Assembly: GCA_043729515.1 (NCBI GenBank) | Contig: JAYTLK010000164.1 | Coordinates: 1 to 13,066 of the forward strand | Length of the DNA stretch: 13,066 bases | DNA from: JANXSS01 sp043729515 | GTDB taxonomy: Bacteria > Pseudomonadota > Gammaproteobacteria > Burkholderiales > Burkholderiaceae_D | Direction: 5' to 3' | Part shown: positions 6,398 to 13,066 of the stretch, one piece after another | How the letters are laid out: every line of letters starts with the position of its first letter | Numbering within the stretch: position 1 is the first letter of the stretch | Position numbers and translations under genes: made by a program | The notes under the pieces: generated by a model | Seen by the model: only the letters and a program-made list of their open reading frames with translations | The model's database searches: none | What the model was told of the DNA's origin: nothing

Positions 6398-7432
6398 ATG
6401 TCACTCACACCCCAGGAAGCCCTGCTGCGCTGCATCGATCATCGTGAAATTTTTCATGACGAGATGCTGTCGCTGTTTCGCCAGATCATGGGCGGCGAGA
6501 TGACGCCGGTGATGATCGCCGCGCTCACCATGGGCCTGCGGGTAAAGAAGGAAAGCATCGGCGAGATTGCAGCAGCCGCACAGGTCATGCGGGAGTTTGC
6601 CATCAAGGTGCCGCTGGCCGATACCCGCAACCTGCTCGACATCGTCGGCACCGGTGGCGATGGCGCGCATACCTTCAATATCTCCACCGCCTCGATGTTC
6701 GTGGCCGCTGCCGCCGGCGCCCGCGTGGCAAAACATGGCGGACGCAGCGTGTCGTCGTCGTCGGGCAGCGCCGATGTGCTCGAGGCGCTTGGGGTCAACA
6801 TCAACCTGACGCCGCTGCAGGTTGCCGAATCGATCGCGCAGACCGGCATCGGCTTCATGTTCGCACCGAACCATCATGCGGCGATGAAGCATGCCGCGCC
6901 GGTGCGCAAGGAACTGGGCGTGCGCACCATCTTCAACATCCTCGGGCCGCTGACCAATCCGGCGGGCGCGCCGAACATTCTGATGGGCGTGTTTCATCCG
7001 GACCTGGTCGGCATCCAGGTGCGGGTGCTGCAGCGCTTGGGCGCGCAGCATGCGATCGTGGTCTGGGGCCGCGACAACATGGACGAGGTGTCGCTGGGTG
7101 CGGCAACGATGGTCGGAGAACTGATCGATGGCGAGATTCGCGAATACGAAATTCATCCGGAAGATTTCGGCATGCAGATGATCGCCAGCCGCAATTTGAA
7201 GGTCACCGGCGCCGTCGAATCACGCGACAAGATCCACGAAGCACTCGGCAATCGACCCGGGCCGGCGCTTGAAATCGTGGCGCTCAATGCCGGCACGGCG
7301 TTGTATGCCGCCGGCATCGCGCCGTCCATTGCGGACGGCTTGCTTCTGGCGCGCGAGACGATCGCCTCGGGTGCTGCCCGGGCAAAGGTCGCGCAATTCG
7401 TGACGGTGACGCAGCGGCTCGGTGCTGGCTGA
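6398..7432 (+). CDS. trpD: Anthranilate phosphoribosyltransferase
   Basis: A 344-residue enzyme that transfers phosphoribose from PRPP to anthranilate. The PRPP site GTGGDG is at 84-89, followed by NIST at 94-97; KHG is at 112-114, FNILGPLTNPAG at 179-190, and the metal-binding Asp229-Glu230 in MDEVSL. The PRPP loop reads KHGGRSVSSSSGSAD, where many homologues have KHGNR...SKSGSAD, so an Asn and a Lys are replaced. I chose the ATG at 6398 because family members begin MS/MT-x-TPQEAL; an ATG at 6359 would add 13 residues and has its GAGG only one base away. The Shine-Dalgarno at 6398 is weak. A 42-base gap follows trpG. Confidence 0.96.
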   Translation: MSLTPQEALLRCIDHREIFHDEMLSLFRQIMGGEMTPVMIAALTMGLRVKKESIGEIAAAAQVMREFAIKVPLADTRNLLDIVGTGGDGAHTFNISTASMFVAAAAGARVAKHGGRSVSSSSGSADVLEALGVNINLTPLQVAESIAQTGIGFMFAPNHHAAMKHAAPVRKELGVRTIFNILGPLTNPAGAPNILMGVFHPDLVGIQVRVLQRLGAQHAIVVWGRDNMDEVSLGAATMVGELIDGEIREYEIHPEDFGMQMIASRNLKVTGAVESRDKIHEALGNRPGPALEIVALNAGTALYAAGIAPSIADGLLLARETIASGAARAKVAQFVTVTQRLGAG

Positions 7433-7544
7433 GCAAGGAAAATCTTTGCAGACTGAAGGCTGCATTCTTCGCACGAGCCGCCATCCGCATCACTTTTGCT
7501 CGTCGACGCATCGTACGAGTCAATCTCATCATCGAAAATTTCCC

Positions 7545-8345
7545 ATGTCAGACATCCTGCACAAGATCCTCGACGTCAAAGCTGACGAAGTCGCAGCCGC
7601 CAAAAAGCATCGCTCGCTGGCGAGCCTGCGGCGCGAAGTCGAAACCGATGCGGAATCCCGCGCAGCCGTGCGTGGGTTCGAGGCGGCGATGCGCGCCAAG
7701 ATCGCCGCTGGCCAGGCCGGCGTGATCGCCGAGGTCAAGAAGGCATCCCCATCCAAAGGCGTGCTGCGCGCGGACTTCAAGCCGGCCGAGATCGCTGCCA
7801 GTTATGCCACGCATGGCGCGGCCTGCCTGTCGGTGTTGACCGACGTGCACTTCTTCCAAGGTGCGCCGGGCTATCTGCAGCAGGCACGCTTTGCCTGCGC
7901 CCTGCCGGCGCTGCGCAAGGATTTCATGATCGATCCGTACCAGGTCTATGAAGCCCGATCATGGGGGGCCGACGCAATCCTGCTGATCGTGGCGGCGCTC
8001 GACCATGGCCTGATGGCCGAGCTCGAGGCCTGTGCCCATGAACTCGGCATGGGCGTGCTGGTGGAGGTGCATGATGCAGTTGAACTCACGGCCGCCCTGC
8101 GGTTGAAGACGGCGCTCTTGGGCATCAACAACCGGAACCTGCGCACCTTCGAGACATCCCTGGCGACCACGATCGACCTGCTGCCGCGCATCGCACCCGA
8201 TAAATTGGTCATCACCGAATCCGGCATCCTGGCTGCCGACGACGTCCGGCGCATGCGCGACGCCGGGGTAGATGGTTTCCTGGTCGGCGAAGCCTTCATG
8301 CGGGCGCCCGATCCGGGCGTGGAACTGCGCCGGCTGTTCGGCTAG
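7545..8345 (+). CDS. trpC: Indole-3-glycerol-phosphate synthase
   Basis: A 266-residue TIM-barrel enzyme that closes the indole ring, turning carboxyphenylamino-deoxyribulose phosphate into indole-3-glycerol phosphate. Expected active-site residues are present: Glu63 and Lys65 in VIAEVKKASPSKG, Lys125 in LRKDF, Glu174 in LVEVHD, Asn195-Asn196 in GINNRNL, and Glu225-Ser226 in ITESGI. The frame runs open for 41 codons upstream, but MSDIL at 7545 matches the family start; its Shine-Dalgarno is weak. It is monofunctional, with no TrpF fusion. A 112-base gap separates it from trpD. Its TAG (8343-8345) shares bases with the stop codon of the opposing M61 peptidase gene. The genes for trpF, trpB and trpA are not next to it here. 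Confidence 0.97.
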   Translation: MSDILHKILDVKADEVAAAKKHRSLASLRREVETDAESRAAVRGFEAAMRAKIAAGQAGVIAEVKKASPSKGVLRADFKPAEIAASYATHGAACLSVLTDVHFFQGAPGYLQQARFACALPALRKDFMIDPYQVYEARSWGADAILLIVAALDHGLMAELEACAHELGMGVLVEVHDAVELTAALRLKTALLGINNRNLRTFETSLATTIDLLPRIAPDKLVITESGILAADDVRRMRDAGVDGFLVGEAFMRAPDPGVELRRLFG

Positions 8346-8367
8346 CTCGCCAGGCCTGCAGGCCTGG
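8342..8367. repeat. Shared CTAG stop and 18-base perfect palindrome between trpC and the M61 gene
   Basis: CTAG at 8342-8345 supplies TAG stops to both converging genes. Four bases further, CCAGGCCTGCAGGCCTGG (8350-8367) is a perfect palindrome that in RNA makes a seven-pair GC-rich stem with a TGCA loop on either strand. It forms the last codons of the peptidase and the 3' untranslated region of the trp transcript. No T tract follows on either strand, so it is not a classic terminator, but it could stop exonucleases or act as a weak bidirectional terminator. Confidence 0.6.
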
Positions 8368-10228
8368 TACAGCCAAGCCACGCCGCCCGCAGGCGCACTG
8401 ACGGCAATGGTTTCGGCACTGCGGTCAAGAGTACCTTCGGCGCGGCATCCGCAACCAGCACCGCGTCGAAGTGCAGCAGTTCATCCCGCCGAAAGACGTG
8501 CAATTGCACCCGGTCACCAATGCGGTAACGGGCCAGCAACGTGTCCATCGTGGCGGCCGGGTTGGCACCGCCCACCCGCAGGCCATCGATTGCCACCAGC
8601 AGATCATTGGCCGACAGGCCTGCCAGATGGGCGGCGCTTCCCTCATGCACGCTCGCCAGCCGGCAGTCGGCACCATCGCGCACGGCACGCACGCCCAAAG
8701 ACGGCTTGGCATCCTTGCGGTCATCGGTGAGCATGACACCGAACGGCACCAGCAATGTCGCCAACGGCAGGTCCTCCGTACCCCTGACCCAGCGCTGGAA
8801 AAGCCGCTTCAGTTTCAGGCCGCTGATTTCTTCGAACAGGCTTTCAACCTCGGCCTCCGTCACGCCGCGTCCGGCCTGCGCGCCTGCGGCATAGAAATCA
8901 CGGCCATGGCGGACCCACAGTGCACGCATCACATCGTCGAGTGATTTCTTGCCGCCTGTTTCAGCGCGGATCGTGAGATCAAAGGCCAGGCCGATCAGCG
9001 AGCCCTTGGTGTAGTAGCTGACGATGGCGTTCGGCGCATTTTCATCCTGGCGGTAGTACTTGACCCAGGCGTCGAAGCTTGACTCGGCCACGCTCTGCCT
9101 GGTGCGGCCCGATCCGCGCAACACGCCGTTGATGGTCTTTGCCAGCAGTGAGAAGTAAGTCGTCTGGTCGATCAGACCGCAGCGCACCAGCATCAGGTCA
9201 TCGTAGTAACTGGTGAAGCCTTCGAACAGCCACAGCAGCGGCGTGTAGGTTTCTGCATCCAGCCGATAGGGCGCGAAGGCGGCTGGCTTGATGCGTTTGA
9301 CATTCCATGTATGAAAATATTCATGGCTGCACAAGCCGAGATAGGTGCGATACCCGTCGCTCGATTGCGGCTGACCCTTGACCGGCAAGTCGGCGCGGGC
9401 GCAGATCAGGGCCGTCGAGGCGCGGTGCTCGAGGCCGCCATAGCCGTCACCCACCGCCAGAGTCATGAAGACATAACGTGCCATCGGCGCCTGCCGGCTG
9501 CGGGGCTCGAACAGTGCGATCTGGGCCTCGCAGATCTTTTGCAAATCGGCGCACAGGCGTTGCAGGTCCAGGTTCGGTACCCGCCCGGTGATGACCACAT
9601 CGTGCGGCACGCCGTGGGCGGTAAAGGTGGCGAGAGCAAAGTCCCCGCATTCGACGGGATGATCGATCAGTTCGTCGTAATCGGCGGCGACGTAACTGCC
9701 GAAGCCGTAACGGCGGGCTTTCAGGCGGGGCAGCGCGGTCGCCACGCGCCAGCCGGCGCAGGCCGGGTCGTCGCTGTTGCGAATGTCGACTTCGTGCGGC
9801 AGGTGCCGTGCGCCTTCGACCCCTAAAAATACGCTGGTGCCATTGAAGAATCCATGCGTCTGGTCGAGGTGCGCTGCCCGTACCGACAGATCCCAGGCAT
9901 AGACGTCGTAGCGCAGCATGATCGGCCCGGTACAGGGCGCTGCTTGCCAGCTGTGCTTGTCGCGTTTGATCAGCGGCAGGTCGGCGCCGCCGGCAGTCGC
10001 GCCGATCTGCACGATGTGCCGCGCGAATTCGCGGATCATGTAGCTGCCTGGAATCCAGGCCGGCAAGGCAAACACCTGGCCCGCCGGATCGGGATCATCG
10101 ACCGTGAGCGTGACTTCGAAGAGATGCGCGGCCAGGTCCTTGGGCACGATCGAGTAGCGGATCGGCTGCTGCCTGGTGCGTGCGGTTCTTGATGCAGGTT
10201 TTTTCACGATCAGCGCCGATGTCTTCAA
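8342..10228 (-). CDS. M61-family metallopeptidase with C-terminal PDZ domain
   Basis: A 628-residue protein resembling bacterial M61 (glycyl aminopeptidase-type) enzymes. An N-terminal beta domain (about 22-190, with LPAWIPGSYMIREFARHI) precedes a gluzincin catalytic domain. That domain has GYGGLEH at 262-268, the zinc motif HEYFH at 302-306 followed by TWNVKRIKP, and the third ligand Glu336 in LFEGFTSYYDD. A PDZ domain occupies about 510-592. No signal peptide is visible, so cytoplasmic location is likely. Minus-strand codon one would be TTG at 10228 (shown as Met by convention), five bases after the stop of the preceding gene and without a Shine-Dalgarno. No in-frame ATG occurs before residue 64, so the start is uncertain; the conserved part begins near residue 23. 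It is last in a minus-strand string of four genes. The substrate is unknown. Confidence 0.92.
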   Translation of the reverse strand: MKTSALIVKKPASRTARTRQQPIRYSIVPKDLAAHLFEVTLTVDDPDPAGQVFALPAWIPGSYMIREFARHIVQIGATAGGADLPLIKRDKHSWQAAPCTGPIMLRYDVYAWDLSVRAAHLDQTHGFFNGTSVFLGVEGARHLPHEVDIRNSDDPACAGWRVATALPRLKARRYGFGSYVAADYDELIDHPVECGDFALATFTAHGVPHDVVITGRVPNLDLQRLCADLQKICEAQIALFEPRSRQAPMARYVFMTLAVGDGYGGLEHRASTALICARADLPVKGQPQSSDGYRTYLGLCSHEYFHTWNVKRIKPAAFAPYRLDAETYTPLLWLFEGFTSYYDDLMLVRCGLIDQTTYFSLLAKTINGVLRGSGRTRQSVAESSFDAWVKYYRQDENAPNAIVSYYTKGSLIGLAFDLTIRAETGGKKSLDDVMRALWVRHGRDFYAAGAQAGRGVTEAEVESLFEEISGLKLKRLFQRWVRGTEDLPLATLLVPFGVMLTDDRKDAKPSLGVRAVRDGADCRLASVHEGSAAHLAGLSANDLLVAIDGLRVGGANPAATMDTLLARYRIGDRVQLHVFRRDELLHFDAVLVADAAPKVLLTAVPKPLPSVRLRAAWLGCTRPAGLAS

Positions 10229-10233
10229 TGGGG

Positions 10234-10695
10234 TCAGGTTCGCAGGTTAACTGCGAGGAAAGTCGACGCCAGCGAGGCCACCACCACGCAGGTCAGCTTG
10301 AAACGCAAACCGATCAGCCAGGCTGGCAACGGATACCAGGGATAGAGCCGCTTGTCGATCAGGTAGACCGCCACGAAGGTGGCAGTGATGATGGCGAAGC
10401 CGATGCCGATCAGCAGTTGCGCCGCGCCGACCGCGATCAGCGACGGCAGCACGCCCCACAGCAGTGCCAGCTTGGTACGTTGGGTCGACAGCGTGGCGCT
10501 CAGCAGTGCCGCACCCCAGTGCACGGCGCCGAGAAACGACAGGATCGCCACGCCATAGGCCATCTGCGCCGACACCAGCATGCCGAGCCAGTCCCGCTGG
10601 ACCAGCCAGCAACCCGATGACAACAGGACGAAGGGAATCAACCCGCCGAAGCCGAGCAGATGCGCGGTGCGGCGCGCGGCGAAATGCTTGTTCAT
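10234..10695 (-). CDS. DUF3429 family membrane protein
   Basis: A 153-residue integral membrane protein with about five hydrophobic segments, near residues 12-30, 43-66, 75-95, 97-113 and 133-149. The segment ILSFLGAVHWGAAL at 51-64 is characteristic of DUF3429 proteins as I know them. The function of this family is unknown. The ATG at 10695 overlaps the TGA of the upstream nucleotidyltransferase gene as ATGA, a classic coupling arrangement, and its own stop lies five bases before the peptidase start. The reading frame is open upstream, but only inside the nucleotidyltransferase gene. Its position in a molybdoenzyme gene string gives no clear functional hint. Confidence 0.8.
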   Translation of the reverse strand: MNKHFAARRTAHLLGFGGLIPFVLLSSGCWLVQRDWLGMLVSAQMAYGVAILSFLGAVHWGAALLSATLSTQRTKLALLWGVLPSLIAVGAAQLLIGIGFAIITATFVAVYLIDKRLYPWYPLPAWLIGLRFKLTCVVVASLASTFLAVNLRT

Positions 10696-11435
10696 CCAGC
10701 GACGCGGCGCAGATCGGCCGGCGTGTCGATGTCCAGGCGCACGCCGGCATCCTCGACCATGATTTCCGTGACGAAGAATTTTTTCAGGAGACTGCGTGCA
10801 CCTTCGTCGCCTTGCAGATCGAGCAGATACGGCAGGTGCGTCGGTGCAAAGGCGACCGGGTTGCCGTGCAAGCCGTGATAGGTCGGCACCGCGATGTCGG
10901 CGCCGCCGGCGATTGCCGCTGCGAGAGCCGCAATGGTGGCCGGCTGCACCAGCGGCATGTCGGCCAGCGCAATCACCCAGCCAGGCGCGCTGCTGCAGTG
11001 GCGCAAACCGCATACCAGGGAGTTGGCCATGCCGTCGCCTGCGTCTTCACATTCCACGACCTCGCATCCGGCCCGTGACAATTCGGCGCTCAGGGCAGTG
11101 GCGCCCGGTCGCACCACCGCGATCACCCGCGACAGTGTTGCCAGCAGATTGGCGGCCGCGGTTTCGGCGACGCTGCGGCCATCCGGCAGGCGTTGTTGCA
11201 GCTTGTCGTTCAGGCCGGTCGGATCGAAGCGCCTGCCCTGTCCGGCGGCCAGCAGCAATCCGACGCACTGCCCGGCCGTCGACGCGTCGGCTTGTCCGGC
11301 GGCGTCAGTGGCGATGTCAGCCACGATATCAGCAGCGACATCGCGCGCCATTCCATTGAGGGAGTCGATATCCACGGTGGTGGCTGTGGTGGTTGTGGTG
11401 GTTGTGAAAGGTGGGATGACGTGCAGGATCGGCAT
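10692..11435 (-). CDS. mocA: MocA-like molybdenum cofactor nucleotidyltransferase
   Basis: A 247-residue MobA/MocA-type NTP transferase that probably converts molybdopterin-Mo and CTP into the cytosine-dinucleotide cofactor. The nucleotide-binding signature LLAAGQGRRFDPTG is at 60-73, LADMPLV at 157-163 carries the metal-binding Asp, and GNPVAF (191-196), GDEGAR (209-214) and DIDTPAD (235-241) follow as expected. The first roughly 55 residues are unlike the family: a run of seven Thr, then Ala/Asp-rich sequence with repeated DxAxDI elements. AAGG lies only one base from the ATG at 11435, so a later start such as Met29 (11351) is possible. It follows the oxidoreductase gene by 44 bases and overlaps the DUF3429 gene. 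MocA over MobA is inferred mainly from the neighbour, so the symbol is tentative. Confidence 0.82.
   Translation of the reverse strand: MPILHVIPPFTTTTTTTATTVDIDSLNGMARDVAADIVADIATDAAGQADASTAGQCVGLLLAAGQGRRFDPTGLNDKLQQRLPDGRSVAETAAANLLATLSRVIAVVRPGATALSAELSRAGCEVVECEDAGDGMANSLVCGLRHCSSAPGWVIALADMPLVQPATIAALAAAIAGGADIAVPTYHGLHGNPVAFAPTHLPYLLDLQGDEGARSLLKKFFVTEIMVEDAGVRLDIDTPADLRRVAG
11372..11409 (-). repeat. Low-complexity triplet tract encoding a Thr run
   Basis: The plus strand is a run of GGT/TGT/GCT-type triplets; on the minus strand it reads as ACC/ACA/GCC codons giving seven consecutive Thr, then Ala-Thr-Thr, in the N-terminus of the MocA-like protein (residues 11-20). Such tracts can change length by slippage in whole codons or, if uneven, shift the frame. 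Confidence 0.7.
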
Positions 11436-11479
11436 GCCTTCATTCTAACAAGGCTTGAAGCCGGCCCGCACCGTTTTCC

Positions 11480-13066
11480 TCAGGCCGTGGCCGATGCCAG
11501 GTCAAATGGCAGGCTGCGCAGCCGTTTGCCCGTCAGGCGGGCAATCGCATTCGCATAGGCCGGCGCGAGTGGGGGAAAGCCGGGCTCGCCCATGCCGGTA
11601 GGGGCATCGTCGGAAGGTACCAGATGCACTTCCACCTGTGGCATGTCAGGCATGCGCGCCACCTTGTAGTCGCTGAAGTTTTGCTGCTGCACGACGCCAT
11701 CCTGCAAGGTGATCGCTGCACCCGGCAAGGTGGTGCCGACAGCCATCAGCACCGCTCCCTGCACCTGCGCTTCGACCGTCAGCGGGTTGACGGCGCGATT
11801 GCAGTGCACGCCGGCGGTTACCCGATGCAGCTTCGGCACGCCATCGACCACCGATGCCTCGACCACATAGGCCACCACCGACTGGAATGATTCGTGGATC
11901 GCCACGCCGTGCGCATGGCCGGCCGGCAGCTTGCGCTTGCCATAACCGGATTTTGCCACTGCCAAATCAAGGGCTGCCAGATGCCGCGGATGCTTGTCGC
12001 CGATCAGTTTCTTGCGATAGGCAACCGGGTCCATGTTGGCCATGACCGCCGCTTCATCGATCAGCGTTTCCATCACGAAGGCGGTATGGGTCGAACCGAC
12101 CGAGCGCCACCACAGCACCGGCACATTGGCCTTGACGTGATGTGCCGAGAGTTGCAGCGGCACGTCGTAGGGTTCGCCCATGCCTTCGGTCATGGTGCTG
12201 TCGACGCCATCCTTGATCATGAAACTTTCGAAGGGCGTGCCGGACGTGATCGACTGGCCGACGATGGCATGCTTCCATGCCACGATTGCGCCCTTCTCGT
12301 CGAAACCGATCTCGGCGCGGTGCAGATGCGCCGGGCGATAGTAGCCGCCACGGATGTCGTCCTCGCGGCTCCAGATGATCTTGACGGCCCCGGTGCGCCC
12401 GCTGGCCTGACAGGCCTTGGCGACATGAACGGCCTCGACGATGTAGTCCGAGGTCGGCACCGCGCGCCGGCCGAAGCCGCCGCCGGCCATCTGCGTGTTC
12501 AACGTCACCTGCGCCGGCGCGAGACCAGCGGTGCGGGCGATCGCGCCCTGATCAACCGTTTGGAACTGGGTGCCGGCCCAGACCGTGCAGCTGTCTTTTT
12601 TCAGGTCGACGATGCAGTTCAGCGGCTCCATCGGCGCATGCGCCAGATAGGGGAAACGGTATTCGGCGACGAGCTTTTTCGGCGCTGAAGCCAGCGTCGA
12701 GATGTCGGCCTTGCGGACGACGATGCCCGGGGTTTGCGCCAGGGAGCTGTATTGCGCGAACTGGGTCGTGGTGCTGACTTTTTCGACACCTGACGTATCC
12801 CAGTCGATCTGCAGCGCATCGCGGCCCTGCTTGGCTGGCCAGTAGCCATCGGCGATCACGACCACGCCACGCCCGCCACGATCGGTCGGCACTTCCAGCA
12901 CATCGATCACACCGGCAATCGCCCTGGCTTTCGATGCATCGAACTTGCCGACCCTGGCGCCGAACACCGGCGGATGGGCAATCAGCGCGATCTTCATGCC
13001 GGGCACGGAGGCATCGATGCCGAACTGCTGGGTACCGGTGGATTTTGCGCGGGCATCGAGGCGCGG
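11480..13066 (-). CDS. Xanthine dehydrogenase-family molybdopterin-binding subunit, IorB-like (5' end outside window)
   Basis: The C-terminal 528 residues of a molybdenum hydroxylase large subunit. The frame is open through the window edge, and the 20 residues before the GTG at 13006 (RLDARAKSTGTQQFGIDAS) fit the family, so the real start lies beyond 13066; full-length relatives are about 700-770 residues. Visible motifs are GGGFGRR (residues 195-201 of the visible part), a cofactor-binding segment; LWWRSVGSTHTAFVMETLIDE, typical of the isoquinoline 1-oxidoreductase beta-subunit type; and MGEPGFPPLAPAYANAI near the end, whose GEPG Glu matches the catalytic base of the xanthine oxidase family. 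Such subunits normally pair with a small 2Fe-2S subunit, which would lie upstream outside the window. Substrate, probably an aldehyde or N-heterocycle, cannot be read from sequence. The MocA-like gene 44 bases downstream fits cofactor supply. Confidence 0.93.
   Translation of the reverse strand, partial: PRLDARAKSTGTQQFGIDASVPGMKIALIAHPPVFGARVGKFDASKARAIAGVIDVLEVPTDRGGRGVVVIADGYWPAKQGRDALQIDWDTSGVEKVSTTTQFAQYSSLAQTPGIVVRKADISTLASAPKKLVAEYRFPYLAHAPMEPLNCIVDLKKDSCTVWAGTQFQTVDQGAIARTAGLAPAQVTLNTQMAGGGFGRRAVPTSDYIVEAVHVAKACQASGRTGAVKIIWSREDDIRGGYYRPAHLHRAEIGFDEKGAIVAWKHAIVGQSITSGTPFESFMIKDGVDSTMTEGMGEPYDVPLQLSAHHVKANVPVLWWRSVGSTHTAFVMETLIDEAAVMANMDPVAYRKKLIGDKHPRHLAALDLAVAKSGYGKRKLPAGHAHGVAIHESFQSVVAYVVEASVVDGVPKLHRVTAGVHCNRAVNPLTVEAQVQGAVLMAVGTTLPGAAITLQDGVVQQQNFSDYKVARMPDMPQVEVHLVPSDDAPTGMGEPGFPPLAPAYANAIARLTGKRLRSLPFDLASATA

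Noticed and set aside
7433..7544. Possible attenuator or extra gene in the trpD-trpC gap
   Set aside because: Only a weak five-pair stem (TGCAG/CTGCA) and no T tract are present. The open frame there is an upstream extension of trpC not matched by the family start.
8471..8944. Plus-strand frames opposite the M61 peptidase gene (also near 9311-9826)
   Set aside because: They are antisense to a well-supported peptidase with intact zinc and PDZ motifs, and have no recognisable domains.
11894..12688. 264-codon plus-strand frame opposite the molybdenum hydroxylase gene
   Set aside because: It is a shadow of the IorB-like gene, Arg/His/Asp-rich and without motifs.

Overview
The window looks like a GC-rich chromosomal segment of a betaproteobacterium, most likely Burkholderiales and perhaps Oxalobacteraceae. 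This rests on gene order (mltA, apaG, rpe, trpEGDC) and on the style of the TrpD and TrpE proteins, not on any marker gene. No rRNA, tRNA, mobile element, phage gene or CRISPR array is visible. Almost all of the window is coding and chromosomal in character.

Left part (1-3238): an enoyl-CoA hydratase on the minus strand is followed by a 302-base gap holding a short tandem repeat and a 14-base palindrome. Next comes mltA (minus), a lipoprotein lytic transglycosylase. A 45-residue single-pass membrane protein with a good Shine-Dalgarno starts head-to-head with mltA, only 14 bases away. apaG (minus) follows and is divergent from rpe across a 215-base intergenic region.

Centre (3239-8345): rpe, then a 377-base stretch, then trpE, trpG, trpD and trpC, all on the plus strand. 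The four trp genes provide chorismate-to-anthranilate conversion and the next steps as far as indole-3-glycerol phosphate. The stretch between rpe and trpE is the most interesting part of the window. It holds a candidate promoter, a 29-codon reading frame with three Trp codons within six positions (Trp-Leu-Trp-Arg-Arg-Trp), and then mutually exclusive stem-loops ending in a T6 tract. This is the layout of a trp leader peptide with a transcription attenuator. The gph gene often found between rpe and trpE in this group is absent.

Right part (8342-13066): a minus-strand gene string converges on trpC, with both stop codons inside one CTAG. In transcription order it encodes a molybdopterin-binding xanthine-dehydrogenase/isoquinoline-oxidoreductase-type large subunit (5' end outside the window), a MocA-like molybdenum-cofactor nucleotidyltransferase with an odd low-complexity N-terminus, a DUF3429 membrane protein (ATGA overlap), and an M61-family metallopeptidase with a C-terminal PDZ domain. 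Pairing a MocA-like enzyme with this oxidoreductase makes sense, because such enzymes commonly use a cytosine-dinucleotide form of the cofactor.

Apart from the attenuator, the points worth a second look are small-scale: substitutions in the TrpD PRPP loop, the shared stop and perfect palindrome at the trpC/M61 junction, the crowded mltA/small-protein start region, and the MocA N-terminus. I saw no convincing new multi-gene system.
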